A stretch of 64,000 nucleotides of DNA from JALORV01 sp963702595 (lineage in GTDB: Bacteria; Pseudomonadota; Gammaproteobacteria; Burkholderiales; Burkholderiaceae_F). The stretch covers positions 124,001 through 188,000 of the forward strand of contig CAVPDC010000013.1 of the NCBI GenBank assembly GCA_963702595.1, read 5' to 3'. The position numbers and the translations under genes are program-made. Each line of letters starts with the position of its first letter. Within the stretch, counting starts at the first letter, position 1. Positions 17,194-24,542 of the stretch are shown one piece after another. Under the pieces are notes generated by a model. That model saw nothing but the letters and a program-made list of their open reading frames with translations, did not search any database and was not told where the DNA came from.

Positions 17194-18231
17194 TTACTTT
17201 CCCAGTACCGGCTTACCGGCGGCGTCGCCGATTGTGGCCCATTGCTTGCGGATCAGCGCCTTCACGCTATCCGGCAGCGCCACGTAGTCAAGGTCGTCGG
17301 CCATCTTGTCGCCGTTCGCATAGGCCCAGTCGAAGAACTTGAGGGCTGCAGCGGCCTGCTGCGGCTTGTCCTGCTTGGTGTGCATCATGATGAAAGTCGC
17401 GCCCGTGATCGGCCACGCCTCCTTGCCGGCCTGATTCGTCAGGACCTGGTTGAAAGACTTTTGCCATTCCGCGCCGGCTGCGGCCGCCTTGAATGTCAGA
17501 TCATCCGGGGCCACCCAGGTGCCCGCCGCGTTTTGCATCAGCACGTACGGAATCTTGTTCTGCTTGGCGTATGCATACTCGACATAGCCGATCGAGTTTG
17601 GCAGCCGCTGCACGAACGCCGAGACGCCTTCATTGCCCTTGCCGCCCGCGCCAACCGGCCAGTTGACGGCCGTACCTTCGCCGACCTTGGCCTTCCACTC
17701 GGGGTTCACTTTGGACAGATAGTTCGTGAAGATGAACGTCGTACCGGAGCCGTCGGCGCGGCGGACCGGAGAGATCGCCGCGTCCGGCAACTTCATGCCC
17801 GGATTCAGCGCCGCGATGGCCGGATCGTTCCACTTCGTGATCTTGCCAAGATAGATATCCCCAAGAACTTGGCCCGTCAGACGCATCTCGCGCGACTGGA
17901 TGCCCTGGATGTTGATCACCGGCACCACACCTCCGATGACCGTCGGGAATTGGATCAGGCCATCCTTCGCAAGATCGGCATCGTTCAGCGGTGCATCGGA
18001 CGCGCCGAAGTCCACGGTTTTGCCGCGGATCTGACGCATGCCGGCGCCGGAACCCACCGACTGGTAGTTGATGCGCGCGCCCGTGGCCTTGTTGTAGGCG
18101 TCGGCCCACTTGGCATACAACGGCGCGGGGAACGTTGCGCCCGCACCGGTAATTTCCTGCGCAAATCCCGTTGACACGGCGCCTACCAGCGCGATGCCAG
18201 CGGCCAGTGCTTTGATCGGTAGAAGTCTCAT
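17194..18231 (-). CDS. pstS: Periplasmic phosphate-binding protein PstS
   Basis: High-affinity phosphate-binding component of the Pst importer. From MRLLPIKALAAGIALVG it is 345 residues, with a Sec signal peptide cleaved after STGFAQ. The mature protein has ITGAGATFPAPLYAKWADAY, SVGSGAGMRQI and FGASDAPL, plus the phosphate-contacting region RADGSGTTFIFTNYL. A longer frame to 18324 covers untranslated leader. It is the first gene of pstSCAB-phoU-phoB-phoR, and a predicted Pho box lies about 95 bases upstream. Confidence 0.95.
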   Translation of the reverse strand: MRLLPIKALAAGIALVGAVSTGFAQEITGAGATFPAPLYAKWADAYNKATGARINYQSVGSGAGMRQIRGKTVDFGASDAPLNDADLAKDGLIQFPTVIGGVVPVINIQGIQSREMRLTGQVLGDIYLGKITKWNDPAIAALNPGMKLPDAAISPVRRADGSGTTFIFTNYLSKVNPEWKAKVGEGTAVNWPVGAGGKGNEGVSAFVQRLPNSIGYVEYAYAKQNKIPYVLMQNAAGTWVAPDDLTFKAAAAGAEWQKSFNQVLTNQAGKEAWPITGATFIMMHTKQDKPQQAAAALKFFDWAYANGDKMADDLDYVALPDSVKALIRKQWATIGDAAGKPVLGK

Positions 18232-18310
18232 GCGAGTTACCTCAGCGGTGGTTCGAGGAAAGGACGAGAAGGCGGGGAACCAAGGAAAAGTAACGCCTTC
18301 GACTTCACCG

Positions 18311-18344
18311 AGTCTAGGAACCATGGATGACAGTTCAGTGACAT
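18311..18344 (-). promoter_or_regulatory. Pho box and -10 element for the pst operon
   Basis: On the minus strand, ATGTCAC, a TGAA spacer and CTGTCAT (18344-18327) reproduce the 7-4-7 layout of the PhoB site, whose consensus unit is CTGTCAT. Ten bases downstream is TAGACT (18316-18311), four of six matches to a -10 box and correctly spaced for a PhoB-dependent promoter without a -35 box. It lies about 80-95 bases before the pstS ATG. Confidence 0.7.
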
Positions 18345-18425
18345 GTCACCCACTTTCGGCGTTCTAGAGGGAAATTCCCAGCACGAAACGCCATTGGGGC
18401 CTCCGCTGTCATAACTGGAGAGTCA

Positions 18426-18443
18426 ATGTCACACCGCAGTCAT
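18426..18443 (+). promoter_or_regulatory. Candidate Pho box before the fasciclin gene
   Basis: Plus-strand ATGTCAC, ACCG spacer, CAGTCAT: two heptamers in 7-4-7 arrangement, the second differing from CTGTCAT at one base. TAGCTT follows after ten bases as a weak -10. It lies about 95 bases before the fasciclin ATG and points towards it. It is weaker than the pstS box. A further isolated CTGTCAT lies about 20 bases upstream. Confidence 0.4.
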
Positions 18444-18538
18444 GCAACGGACGTAGCTTGCTAAATCAATGTCAGCGGCTCGTGGTGACCCTTCCCCGTT
18501 CGGCATTCCCGATCATTCCCTACTGCCCAGGAGTCTGT

Positions 18539-19012
18539 ATGAATCGTCGTTCGTGGCTGCTCGGCCTGCTTGCGTTCTCGCTTGCCGGTTGCGCGTCGAT
18601 GCAACCGAAGAATGTGGCCGATGTCATCGCGGAGGATCCCGACCTGTCCACCCTGAGCAAACTCATCAACGATGCCGGGTTGACCCAGACCTTATCTGGT
18701 GCCGGCCCATTCACTGTGTTCGCGCCTAGCAATGCCGCTTTCAAGGCAGTGCCGGCGAAGACGATGGGTGAACTCGCCAGCAACAAGGAACTGCTGACTC
18801 AGGTACTGACGTATCACGTGGTCCCGGCCAAGGCCATGGCAGCTGATGTCAAGCAAGGCAACGTGAAGTCGGTCAACGGCGCGAATCTCGGGCTGGCCAA
18901 GGCCGGCACCTACGTGACCGTCGAAAATGCGATTGTCACCCGACCCGATCTCGCTGCCACCAACGGTGTCGTGCACGTTGTCGACAGCGTCCTGCTGCCA
19001 CCCAAGCGCTAG
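18539..19012 (+). CDS. Fasciclin (FAS1) domain lipoprotein
   Basis: A 157-residue protein with one FAS1 domain. The N-terminus MNRRSWLLGLLAFSLAGC is a lipoprotein signal with lipobox LAGC, so the mature protein should be anchored to a membrane facing the periplasm. FAS1 blocks are clear: LSTLSKLINDAGLTQTL, GPFTVFAPSNAAFKAVP, LTYHVVPAK and a C-terminal NGVVHVVDSVLLP. Family members take part in adhesion or extracellular matrix interactions; the specific role is unknown. AGGAG lies eight bases before the ATG; an in-frame ATG at 18458 is unlikely. It is transcribed away from pstS and may be PhoB-controlled. Confidence 0.88.
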   Translation: MNRRSWLLGLLAFSLAGCASMQPKNVADVIAEDPDLSTLSKLINDAGLTQTLSGAGPFTVFAPSNAAFKAVPAKTMGELASNKELLTQVLTYHVVPAKAMAADVKQGNVKSVNGANLGLAKAGTYVTVENAIVTRPDLAATNGVVHVVDSVLLPPKR

Positions 19013-19029
19013 CGGCCACCCTGTCAATC

Positions 19030-19059
19030 AAGAAGCGGCGCCCGTGAGCGCCGCTTCTT
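19030..19059. terminator. Bidirectional terminator between fasciclin and acr3 genes
   Basis: A perfect 12-base stem, AAGAAGCGGCGC (19030-19041) with GCGCCGCTTCTT (19048-19059), around a six-base loop. The A/T-rich stem base gives TTCTT on the plus strand and the same on the minus strand, so it can serve both converging genes. Confidence 0.75.
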
Positions 19060-19077
19060 CACTCCGCGACCAGGCCC

Positions 19078-20145
19078 TCAAGCGCGCTGCTCGTACCACC
19101 CCTTGCTGCGATTCACGACCCTTACGACCAGCAGCATCACCGGCACTTCGATCAGGACGCCGACCACCGTCGCCAGCGCAGCCCCGGATTCGAAGCCATA
19201 CAGGCTGATCGCCGCCGCCACGGCAAGCTCAAAGAAGTTCGAAGCACCGATCAGTGCCGACGGACAGGCCACGTTGTGCTTCTCGCCCAAAGCGCGGTTG
19301 AGCCAGTAGGCCAGGCCTGAATTGAAGAACACCTGAATCAGGATCGGCACTGCCAGCATCGCGATGATCAGCGGCTGCCGCAGGATCTGCTCACCCTGGA
19401 ATGCAAACAGCAGAACCAGTGTCGCGAGCAGCGCAGCGATCGACCACGGCCCGAGACGAGCCAGCAGCACGTCGAGTGCCGGCGGCCCGCCCCGCGAGAG
19501 CACGTATGCGCGGATCAGTTGCGCGATGATTACAGGTACCACGATGTACAGCGCCACCGACGTCAGCAGCGTGTCCCACGGCACCGTGATCGACGCCACG
19601 CCAAGCAGCAGCGCGACGATCGGTGCGAATGCGAAGATCATGATGGTGTCGTTCAGCGCCACTTGCGACAGCGTGAAGTACGGATCGCCGTGGGTCAGCC
19701 GGCTCCAGACAAACACCATCGCCGTGCACGGCGCGGCCGCCAGCAGGATCAGTCCGGCGATGTAGCTGTCGATCTGGTCCGCCGGCAGCCATGGCGCAAA
19801 CAGCTGGCGAATGAAGATCCACGCCAGCAGCGCCATTGAAAAGGGCTTGACCAGCCAGTTGATGAAGAGCGTCACACCGATGCCGCGCACATGCTGCCGC
19901 ACCTGGCCGAGTGCGCCGAAGTCGATCCGCAGCAGCATCGGGATGATCATCACCCAGATCAGCACTCCGACCGGGAGATTGACGCGCGCGATCTCCATCG
20001 TGCCGATTGCCTGCACCGGCCCCGGGAACAGCTGGCCGATCGCGATGCCAGCAACGATGCACAGCGCGACCCATACGGTCAGGTAGCGTTCGAACAACGA
20101 CATCGCAGCCGCCGGAGCCGGCGTCCGCGTAACCGCTGCAGTCAT
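19078..20145 (-). CDS. acr3: ACR3 family arsenite efflux permease
   Basis: A 355-residue inner-membrane protein with about ten hydrophobic segments that exports arsenite using the proton gradient. The LLAAAPCTAMVFVWSRL segment contains the conserved functional cysteine of ACR3 transporters, and LPVGVLIWVMIIPMLLRIDF and SNFFELAVAAAISLYG are typical. Often annotated arsB, but the sequence is ACR3, not the E. coli ArsB type. It is the last gene of arsR-arsI-arsC-acr3, its start overlapping arsC by four bases. Confidence 0.94.
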   Translation of the reverse strand: MTAAVTRTPAPAAAMSLFERYLTVWVALCIVAGIAIGQLFPGPVQAIGTMEIARVNLPVGVLIWVMIIPMLLRIDFGALGQVRQHVRGIGVTLFINWLVKPFSMALLAWIFIRQLFAPWLPADQIDSYIAGLILLAAAPCTAMVFVWSRLTHGDPYFTLSQVALNDTIMIFAFAPIVALLLGVASITVPWDTLLTSVALYIVVPVIIAQLIRAYVLSRGGPPALDVLLARLGPWSIAALLATLVLLFAFQGEQILRQPLIIAMLAVPILIQVFFNSGLAYWLNRALGEKHNVACPSALIGASNFFELAVAAAISLYGFESGAALATVVGVLIEVPVMLLVVRVVNRSKGWYEQRA

Positions 20146-20657
20146 GCCGCGCTCTGGGTGGCCCCGCTGCGGCCGATCTCGTTGAGACGCTGCTGCAGCG
20201 AGAGCTTGTCGAGCTTCGCAAGCGGCAGGCTCAGGAAAAGCTCGATGCGCCGCTGCAAGGTGGTGAACGCACGGAAGAATGCCTTGCGCTTGTCTTCTTC
20301 ACTGCCTTCGACCGCGGCAGGATCCTCAACGCCCCAGTGCGCCGTCACAGGCTGCCCGGGCCACATTGGGCAGACCTCACCGGCCGCGTTGTCGCAAACC
20401 GTGAAGACGAAGTCGAGCGGCGGCGCACCGGCTGCGGCGAACTCGTCCCAGCTCTTGCTGCGCAGCCCCTCCGTCGGCAGCCGATTCTTCTGCAGCAGCT
20501 CAATTGCGAATGGATTCACGGTTCCCGTTGGCATGCTGCCGGCGCTTTGGGCGATGAATCGTCCTTTGGCCATCGCGTTCATCATCACTTCGCTCATGAT
20601 CGAGCGCGCTGAGTTGCCTGTGCATAGGAACAACACATTCATGGGTTGTTGGGACAC
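20142..20657 (-). CDS. arsC: Arsenate reductase, low-molecular-weight phosphatase type
   Basis: Reduces arsenate to arsenite for export by Acr3. The 171-residue protein has the phosphatase-like P-loop LFLCTGNSARSIMSE with its catalytic cysteine, the FVFTVCDNAAGEVCP segment carrying further redox cysteines, and TAHWGVEDPAAVEG, all characteristic of the thioredoxin-linked ArsC family. A C-terminal helical extension of some 35 residues is Lys/Leu-rich. It lies between arsI and acr3, nine bases after arsI. Confidence 0.94.
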   Translation of the reverse strand: MSQQPMNVLFLCTGNSARSIMSEVMMNAMAKGRFIAQSAGSMPTGTVNPFAIELLQKNRLPTEGLRSKSWDEFAAAGAPPLDFVFTVCDNAAGEVCPMWPGQPVTAHWGVEDPAAVEGSEEDKRKAFFRAFTTLQRRIELFLSLPLAKLDKLSLQQRLNEIGRSGATQSAA

Positions 20658-20666
20658 GTCGCTCTC

Positions 20667-21149
20667 CTAGCTGCAGCAGGCCGATGCGGCCTTCACACGC
20701 ACGCTCGCTGGCATGGCCGCGGGGGCATCGCCAGCGCAGCAGGCGGTGGCCTGTGTCGTCGCTTCGGTATCCGCCCCATTGAACGTCGGAACCGACCCCA
20801 TCGTGTGGAAGGTCTCCCACGCAATGCCAGTCGGGTCGGTGACCCAGTACTTGTTCGAACGCGCGTAGCAGCACGCAGCGTCCTTCTCCGCGTGCGTGGC
20901 GAGGTCAGCCCGCTGCAGTTGCGCGTTCAGCGACTCGAGTTCGCCGTCGGAGTCGGTCTGCAGGCCAAGATGATTCAGGCCCGGCTTGCCGCCGCGCTGC
21001 GAGATCGCGAAGTTGACGCGCGGGTCTTCGAGCATCCACTTGGCGTAGTCGCCCTTGACGACAGCCGGCTCGGTGCCGAACAAGGTCGAGTAGAAGCGGA
21101 TGCTCGAGCCCAGATCCGGCACCGATACGTGAACGTGAAAGCGTTTCAT
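20667..21149 (-). CDS. arsI: ArsI/CadI-like glyoxalase-fold protein (probable C-As lyase)
   Basis: A 160-residue vicinal oxygen chelate dioxygenase. It has MKRFHVHVSVPDLGSSIRFYSTLFG at the start, a His metal ligand in GLNHLGLQ, the vicinal cysteine pair DAACCYARSNKYWVTDP and Glu in AWETFHTM. In characterised ArsI the Cys pair binds trivalent organoarsenicals and the enzyme splits the C-As bond using iron and oxygen. A second CC motif and a final CCS lie in the tail and may bind thiophilic metal. It overlaps the arsR stop by four bases. CadI-type members also respond to cadmium; the ars context favours ArsI. Confidence 0.82.
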   Translation of the reverse strand: MKRFHVHVSVPDLGSSIRFYSTLFGTEPAVVKGDYAKWMLEDPRVNFAISQRGGKPGLNHLGLQTDSDGELESLNAQLQRADLATHAEKDAACCYARSNKYWVTDPTGIAWETFHTMGSVPTFNGADTEATTQATACCAGDAPAAMPASVRVKAASACCS

Positions 21150-21532
21150 GCCTTGCTCCTTTGGGGTTTGCGCCGGCCTGCCGTGGCGCGCTTGGAGGCT
21201 GTGGGCGAACAGACGGCGAGCGGCGCGCACGAGGCGCCCGGGCCGCAGTCGGCGACGCAGCAGTTATCCGTCAAGTAGACGAGCAGGTCATTCATCGCCG
21301 TGAAGTTCGCCGCATAGAAAATGAAGCGACCCTCGTGGCGCGCAGTGACTAGCCCGGCGTGCGTCAGTTCCTTCAAATGGAAACTCAACGTTGCCGGCGC
21401 AATCGTCAACTGCTCGGCGATCTCGCCCGCCGCCATGCCGCTCGGCCCCTGCTCGACCAGCAGCCGAAACACGCCGAGGCGGGTTTCCTGAGCTAGCGCC
21501 CCGAGAGCACGAACAACCGTTGTTGCTTCCAT
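21146..21532 (-). CDS. arsR: ArsR family arsenic-responsive repressor
   Basis: A 128-residue winged-helix repressor, first gene of the ars operon. The DNA-reading helix region is TIAPATLSFHLKELTHAGLV, followed by the wing GRFIFYAAN. The usual ELCVCD-type inducer site on helix 3 is absent. Instead the C-terminal NCCVADCGPGASC offers a cysteine cluster, as in ArsRs with relocated As(III) sites. The start codon is almost at the predicted transcription start, so the message may be leaderless. Confidence 0.9.
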   Translation of the reverse strand: MEATTVVRALGALAQETRLGVFRLLVEQGPSGMAAGEIAEQLTIAPATLSFHLKELTHAGLVTARHEGRFIFYAANFTAMNDLLVYLTDNCCVADCGPGASCAPLAVCSPTASKRATAGRRKPQRSKA

Positions 21533-21569
21533 GTTTCGAATAATATGGAAACGTTTTATGGAAAGTCAA
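21533..21569 (-). promoter_or_regulatory. ars operon promoter with overlapping operator-like repeat
   Basis: Minus strand -35 TTGACT (21569-21564), 18-base spacer, -10 TATTAT (21545-21540), then seven bases to the arsR ATG. Both boxes match consensus at five of six positions. GTTTC (21533-21537) and GAAAC (21548-21552) form an inverted repeat flanking the -10 box, where a repressor would block polymerase. No Shine-Dalgarno sequence fits between -10 and ATG. Confidence 0.65.
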
Positions 21570-21578
21570 GTCCACTTT

Positions 21579-21928
21579 TCAGATGCACCCGTTCCCTAGC
21601 CTTGCGCTTCGCAGGACCAGGGCGGCGGAACGTACACGCCGAACTCCGGCTTCAGGCTTGCCCGGGTCGATCAAGGCCGCTTCGATGCTCTCCTGTTGCA
21701 TCCATTCGAGCAGTGCCCGTGAGACGAACTCCGGGCCGTTGTCCGAGCGCAGGTAGCGCGGCGCAGGCACTTGACGTCGACCGGCGCCAGACCGCTGAAG
21801 TGCTTGCGCCACGTGTAGATGGCCTGCTCACTGACCTTGTTCTTCCGGGCTACCTCGGCGACCGAGCTGCGATCCGCTCCCCGCAGGATCGCGACCATCT
21901 GCTCATCGGTAAATCGACTCTTCCTCAT
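21579..21928 (-). mobile_element. IS3 family (IS407-like) transposase remnant
   Basis: A deleted IS3-type element. The left part encodes the OrfA start MRKSRFTDEQMVAILRGADR and VARKNKVSEQAIYTWRKHFSGL, a helix-turn-helix of this group. After a frame change it joins the OrfB C-terminal part of the DDE integrase core, RSDNGPEFVSRALLEWMQQ and ALIDPGKP. The middle of the transposase, including most catalytic residues, is missing, so it is inactive. It sits between the two arsenic gene groups and cuts into the DUF2798 gene. Clear terminal inverted repeats were not found. Confidence 0.85.
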
Positions 21929-22094
21929 CGGCTCCTCGCTGACGAAGAGCCATCTTTCCAGAAATCATTGGTCCGAAGAAACCGGGCAGGTCAAAGCCAA
22001 TGTTCACCACTGTGATGACGAATGTCATCAGGAAAATCATCATCGCGCCCATTAGCAGTGAAAAGACAAGGTGGAACTTCTTCTGCGGATTCAT
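21903..22094 (-). pseudogene. Truncated DUF2798-like membrane protein
   Basis: Begins MNPQKKFHLVFSLLMGAMMI with a good AAAGGA ribosome site, then a first membrane segment and FVITVVNIGFDLPGFF. This resembles the N-terminal half of DUF2798 proteins, small two-helix membrane proteins of unknown role. The second helix is missing: after about residue 45 the frame runs into IS3 remnant sequence and stops at 63 residues. Probably broken by the insertion or later deletion. Confidence 0.6.
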
Positions 22095-22411
22095 CGTTTG
22101 TCCTTTAGTTCGGAGCCGCCAACCAACGCTTAGTCGTTCTGTCGTGTCGCAACGGGAGACGCAAAGCATGCCGGTGGATTCGAACAACTAATACCGGAGA
22201 CGAGGAACTCGGTAAAAGGATGCTCGGGCCCCAATCTGTGGTCGCGCCCGGTTTTGACTTGCCGCAAGTGGAATCCCGCCACCAAAGTCGGCTCGGTACC
22301 AAGCAGGACCGCCACCATTTGGCCAGCAGTTGATCCAGCGAGCCAAGTGGAGGCCGCTTGCGAGCTAGGCTTCCCGTGGGGTTTGTCTACGACTTTGAGT
22401 TAAGTGTTCCC
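22095..22411. other. Unassigned spacer before the permease gene
   Basis: About 317 bases between the truncated DUF2798 gene and the permease. Short frames are open on the minus strand (62 and 65 codons in 22105-22318), but neither matches a family I recognise and neither has a ribosome site. It probably holds the promoter of the permease operon; no strong -35/-10 pair stands out. Confidence 0.4.
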
Positions 22412-23872
22412 ATGAATGCAACTCTGCATCTCTTGAACGGAGGTGCAGGTAACCTCGCCGCGTACCTGGCGGCCCACGTGCTGCTGTGCCTGCTGCCGGC
22501 GTTCTTTATCGCCGGTGCTATGGCCGCCTTGATTCCCAAGGCGAGCATCACACGCTGGCTGGGCCGCAACACCTCCGCGCGCGTCTCCTACCCGGCGGCC
22601 GTCGTGGCGGGTTCACTGCTCGCGGTGTGTTCGTGCACCATCGTTCCACTTTTTGCCGGCATCTATAAGAAGGGTGCAGGCCTCGGGCCGGCGATCACGT
22701 TCCTGTTCTTTGCACCGGCCGGCAACATTCTCGCCCTCGCCTACACGGGCAGCATCCTCGGCGCCGACTTCGCTATCGCCCGCGTGGTTCTTTGCATACT
22801 GTTCGGCATCGGCATCGGCTTGCTGATGGCGCGTATTTTCTGGCGCGACGATGCCAGCCACGATGCGCGGACCGATGCGTTGTTCGCCAACGACGGTCGC
22901 ATGGGGCGGGCCGCGATTGGACTGCTGCTGTCCCTGCTCGCGGTGCTGCTCGTCGGCACGCTGAAGGTCGCTCCGCTGACGGCGACCATCGCTACTGCCG
23001 AGCTGCCGGCGTCCTGGGCCGAAGCCTGGCATGCCACCCTCGTTCAGTGGGTCCCGTTCAACGCCGCCAGGGGTGAAGAAGGCGTGAGCGTGCAAGGATC
23101 TCTGCTGATCCTGCTGCTCGTGCTCATCGGGCTGGCTGCCTGGAGAGGTCTTGAGAACATCGTCGAGGGGCCCAACCGCTGGACGTGGATCGCCCTTGCA
23201 CTGACAGCAGCCACGCTGCTGACCGCCGCGCTGAGACTGGTCCCACACAGCGGAGGACTCGAGGTCGCACTGACCGGGCGGGTGATTGCAGTCGGTGTGA
23301 CGCTGCTGGCTTGCCTGCACTTCGCTCGTCAGCTCGACGTCGAGCACCGTCAAGCATGGCTGTGGGAGTCGTGGCGCTTCGTGAAGCAGATCTTCCCGCT
23401 GCTCGTGGTGGGTGTGTTTGTGGTCGGAGTAGTCCGGCAACTGATCCAACCGGCGTGGATACAGAGCCTCGCCGGACAGAACGACCTGACCGCCAACGCA
23501 GTCGCCGTGTTGTTCGGTGTGTTCATGTATTTCCCGACACTGGTGGAAGTACCGGTGGCCCGCATGTTCCTCGACCTCGGCATGCACCCCGGTCCGTTGA
23601 TGGCGTATCTGATGTCCGACCCGGAGCTGAGCCTGCAAAGCATGCTGATGGTGGCCGCCATAATCGGTCGCAAGAAGACGGCCGCCTATGTCGCGTTGGT
23701 CGCCGTGTTCAGCATGGCGGCGGGGATGATCTACGGCGCCTGGGTGGATGGAGCCAGCCTCGCCTGGCTAGGAGTGGGTCTCGTCGCATTTGCTGGCGTA
23801 TTGGCAGCGGCCATGACCTGGCTGAACGCCCGCCGCCCTCGTTCCAGTCGACTGAAAGGAGAACATGCATGA
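22412..23872 (+). CDS. COG0701/ArsP_1-type permease
   Basis: A 486-residue inner-membrane protein of the predicted permease family PF03773, with about ten hydrophobic segments. The N-half has YPAAVVAGSLLAVCSCTIVP and GLGPAITFLFFAPAGNILAL, the C-half LFGVFMYFPTLVEVPVARMF. The CSC cysteines lie where family members have functional thiols; some relatives (ArsP) export trivalent organoarsenicals. Its stop overlaps the next gene, a small thioredoxin, by four bases, and a DUF2703 gene follows. This grouping recurs in arsenic or redox loci, but the true substrate is unproven. Start at 22412 (MNATLHLL) preferred over 22358. Confidence 0.82.
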   Translation: MNATLHLLNGGAGNLAAYLAAHVLLCLLPAFFIAGAMAALIPKASITRWLGRNTSARVSYPAAVVAGSLLAVCSCTIVPLFAGIYKKGAGLGPAITFLFFAPAGNILALAYTGSILGADFAIARVVLCILFGIGIGLLMARIFWRDDASHDARTDALFANDGRMGRAAIGLLLSLLAVLLVGTLKVAPLTATIATAELPASWAEAWHATLVQWVPFNAARGEEGVSVQGSLLILLLVLIGLAAWRGLENIVEGPNRWTWIALALTAATLLTAALRLVPHSGGLEVALTGRVIAVGVTLLACLHFARQLDVEHRQAWLWESWRFVKQIFPLLVVGVFVVGVVRQLIQPAWIQSLAGQNDLTANAVAVLFGVFMYFPTLVEVPVARMFLDLGMHPGPLMAYLMSDPELSLQSMLMVAAIIGRKKTAAYVALVAVFSMAAGMIYGAWVDGASLAWLGVGLVAFAGVLAAAMTWLNARRPRSSRLKGEHA

Positions 23873-24105
23873 AAACCGTGAAGATCCTGGGTCCGGGATG
23901 TGCCAACTGCCGCAAGCTCGAGGCAGTCGCGCGCGACGCCGCGGCCAGCGCGGGAATCGAAGCTGAGTTCGTCAAGGTCACGGACATGAAGGACATTTTG
24001 GCCTTCGACATCCTGTCCACACCGGGACTGGTCGTCGATGACAAAGTGGTCAGCAGCGGCCGCATCCCGACACAGGCGGAGATCAAGGAATGGCTGGCGG
24101 CGTAG
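23869..24105 (+). CDS. Small thioredoxin-like protein (redox-active disulfide protein family)
   Basis: A 78-residue glutaredoxin-fold protein of the thioredoxin_3 type. The active site is GPGCANCRKLE (CxxC), the cis-proline is in STPGLVVDDKVV, and the short C-terminal helix ends the fold. Such proteins often sit beside COG0701 permeases, as here, and probably keep a cysteine in the transporter or its substrate reduced. A strong AAAGGAG site precedes the ATG, which overlaps the permease stop (ATGA). Confidence 0.88.
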   Translation: MKTVKILGPGCANCRKLEAVARDAAASAGIEAEFVKVTDMKDILAFDILSTPGLVVDDKVVSSGRIPTQAEIKEWLAA

Positions 24106-24542
24106 AGCAGAAACGAAGCGACACGGTAAAAATAGCGAAGGCACGTGTCATCAAGCCCCTGACGATCGTCAGGCAGCGACTCGTCAAGGATGGTCAGACC
24201 TGTGACCGCTGCGGCGGTACGCAGCTCGAACTGCAGAAGGCCGTTGACCGTCTGCAGGACGCGCTCGCCCCACTTGGGTTCGAACCCCGTCTTGAGACGC
24301 AACAGATCGACGAGCCGACATTCAATGCTTCACCGCTGGAGTCGAACCGCATCTGGATCGCTGGCGTCTCGTTGGAGGACTGGCTTGGCGCCAGCGTGGG
24401 CGCGAGCCGCTGCTGCGCCGCCTGCGGCGATTCCGACTGTCGAACGGTCAGCGTGAACGACGTCACCTTCGAAACGATTCCAGCAGCACTGATCGTCAAG
24501 GCGGCGCTGGCTGCCGCCGCGCACGAGCAGGCCAGACACTAG
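24090..24542 (+). CDS. DUF2703 family protein
   Basis: A 150-residue cysteine-rich cytoplasmic protein. The N-terminal region has QTCDRCGGTQLELQKAVDRL with a CxxC site, the middle SNRIWIAGVSLEDWL, and a second cluster RCCAACGDSDC. This pattern fits DUF2703, which is frequent in arsenic and mercury resistance loci and is thought to bind soft metals through its thiols (inference). The ATG lies inside the end of the thioredoxin gene (16-base overlap), showing coupling. It converges with the cytochrome gene, sharing four bases. Confidence 0.75.
   Translation: MAGGVEQKRSDTVKIAKARVIKPLTIVRQRLVKDGQTCDRCGGTQLELQKAVDRLQDALAPLGFEPRLETQQIDEPTFNASPLESNRIWIAGVSLEDWLGASVGASRCCAACGDSDCRTVSVNDVTFETIPAALIVKAALAAAAHEQARH

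Noticed and set aside
22105..22318. Two overlapping short minus-strand frames of 62-65 codons
   Set aside because: No ribosome site, no family resemblance and placed in a promoter-like spacer. Not listed as genes.
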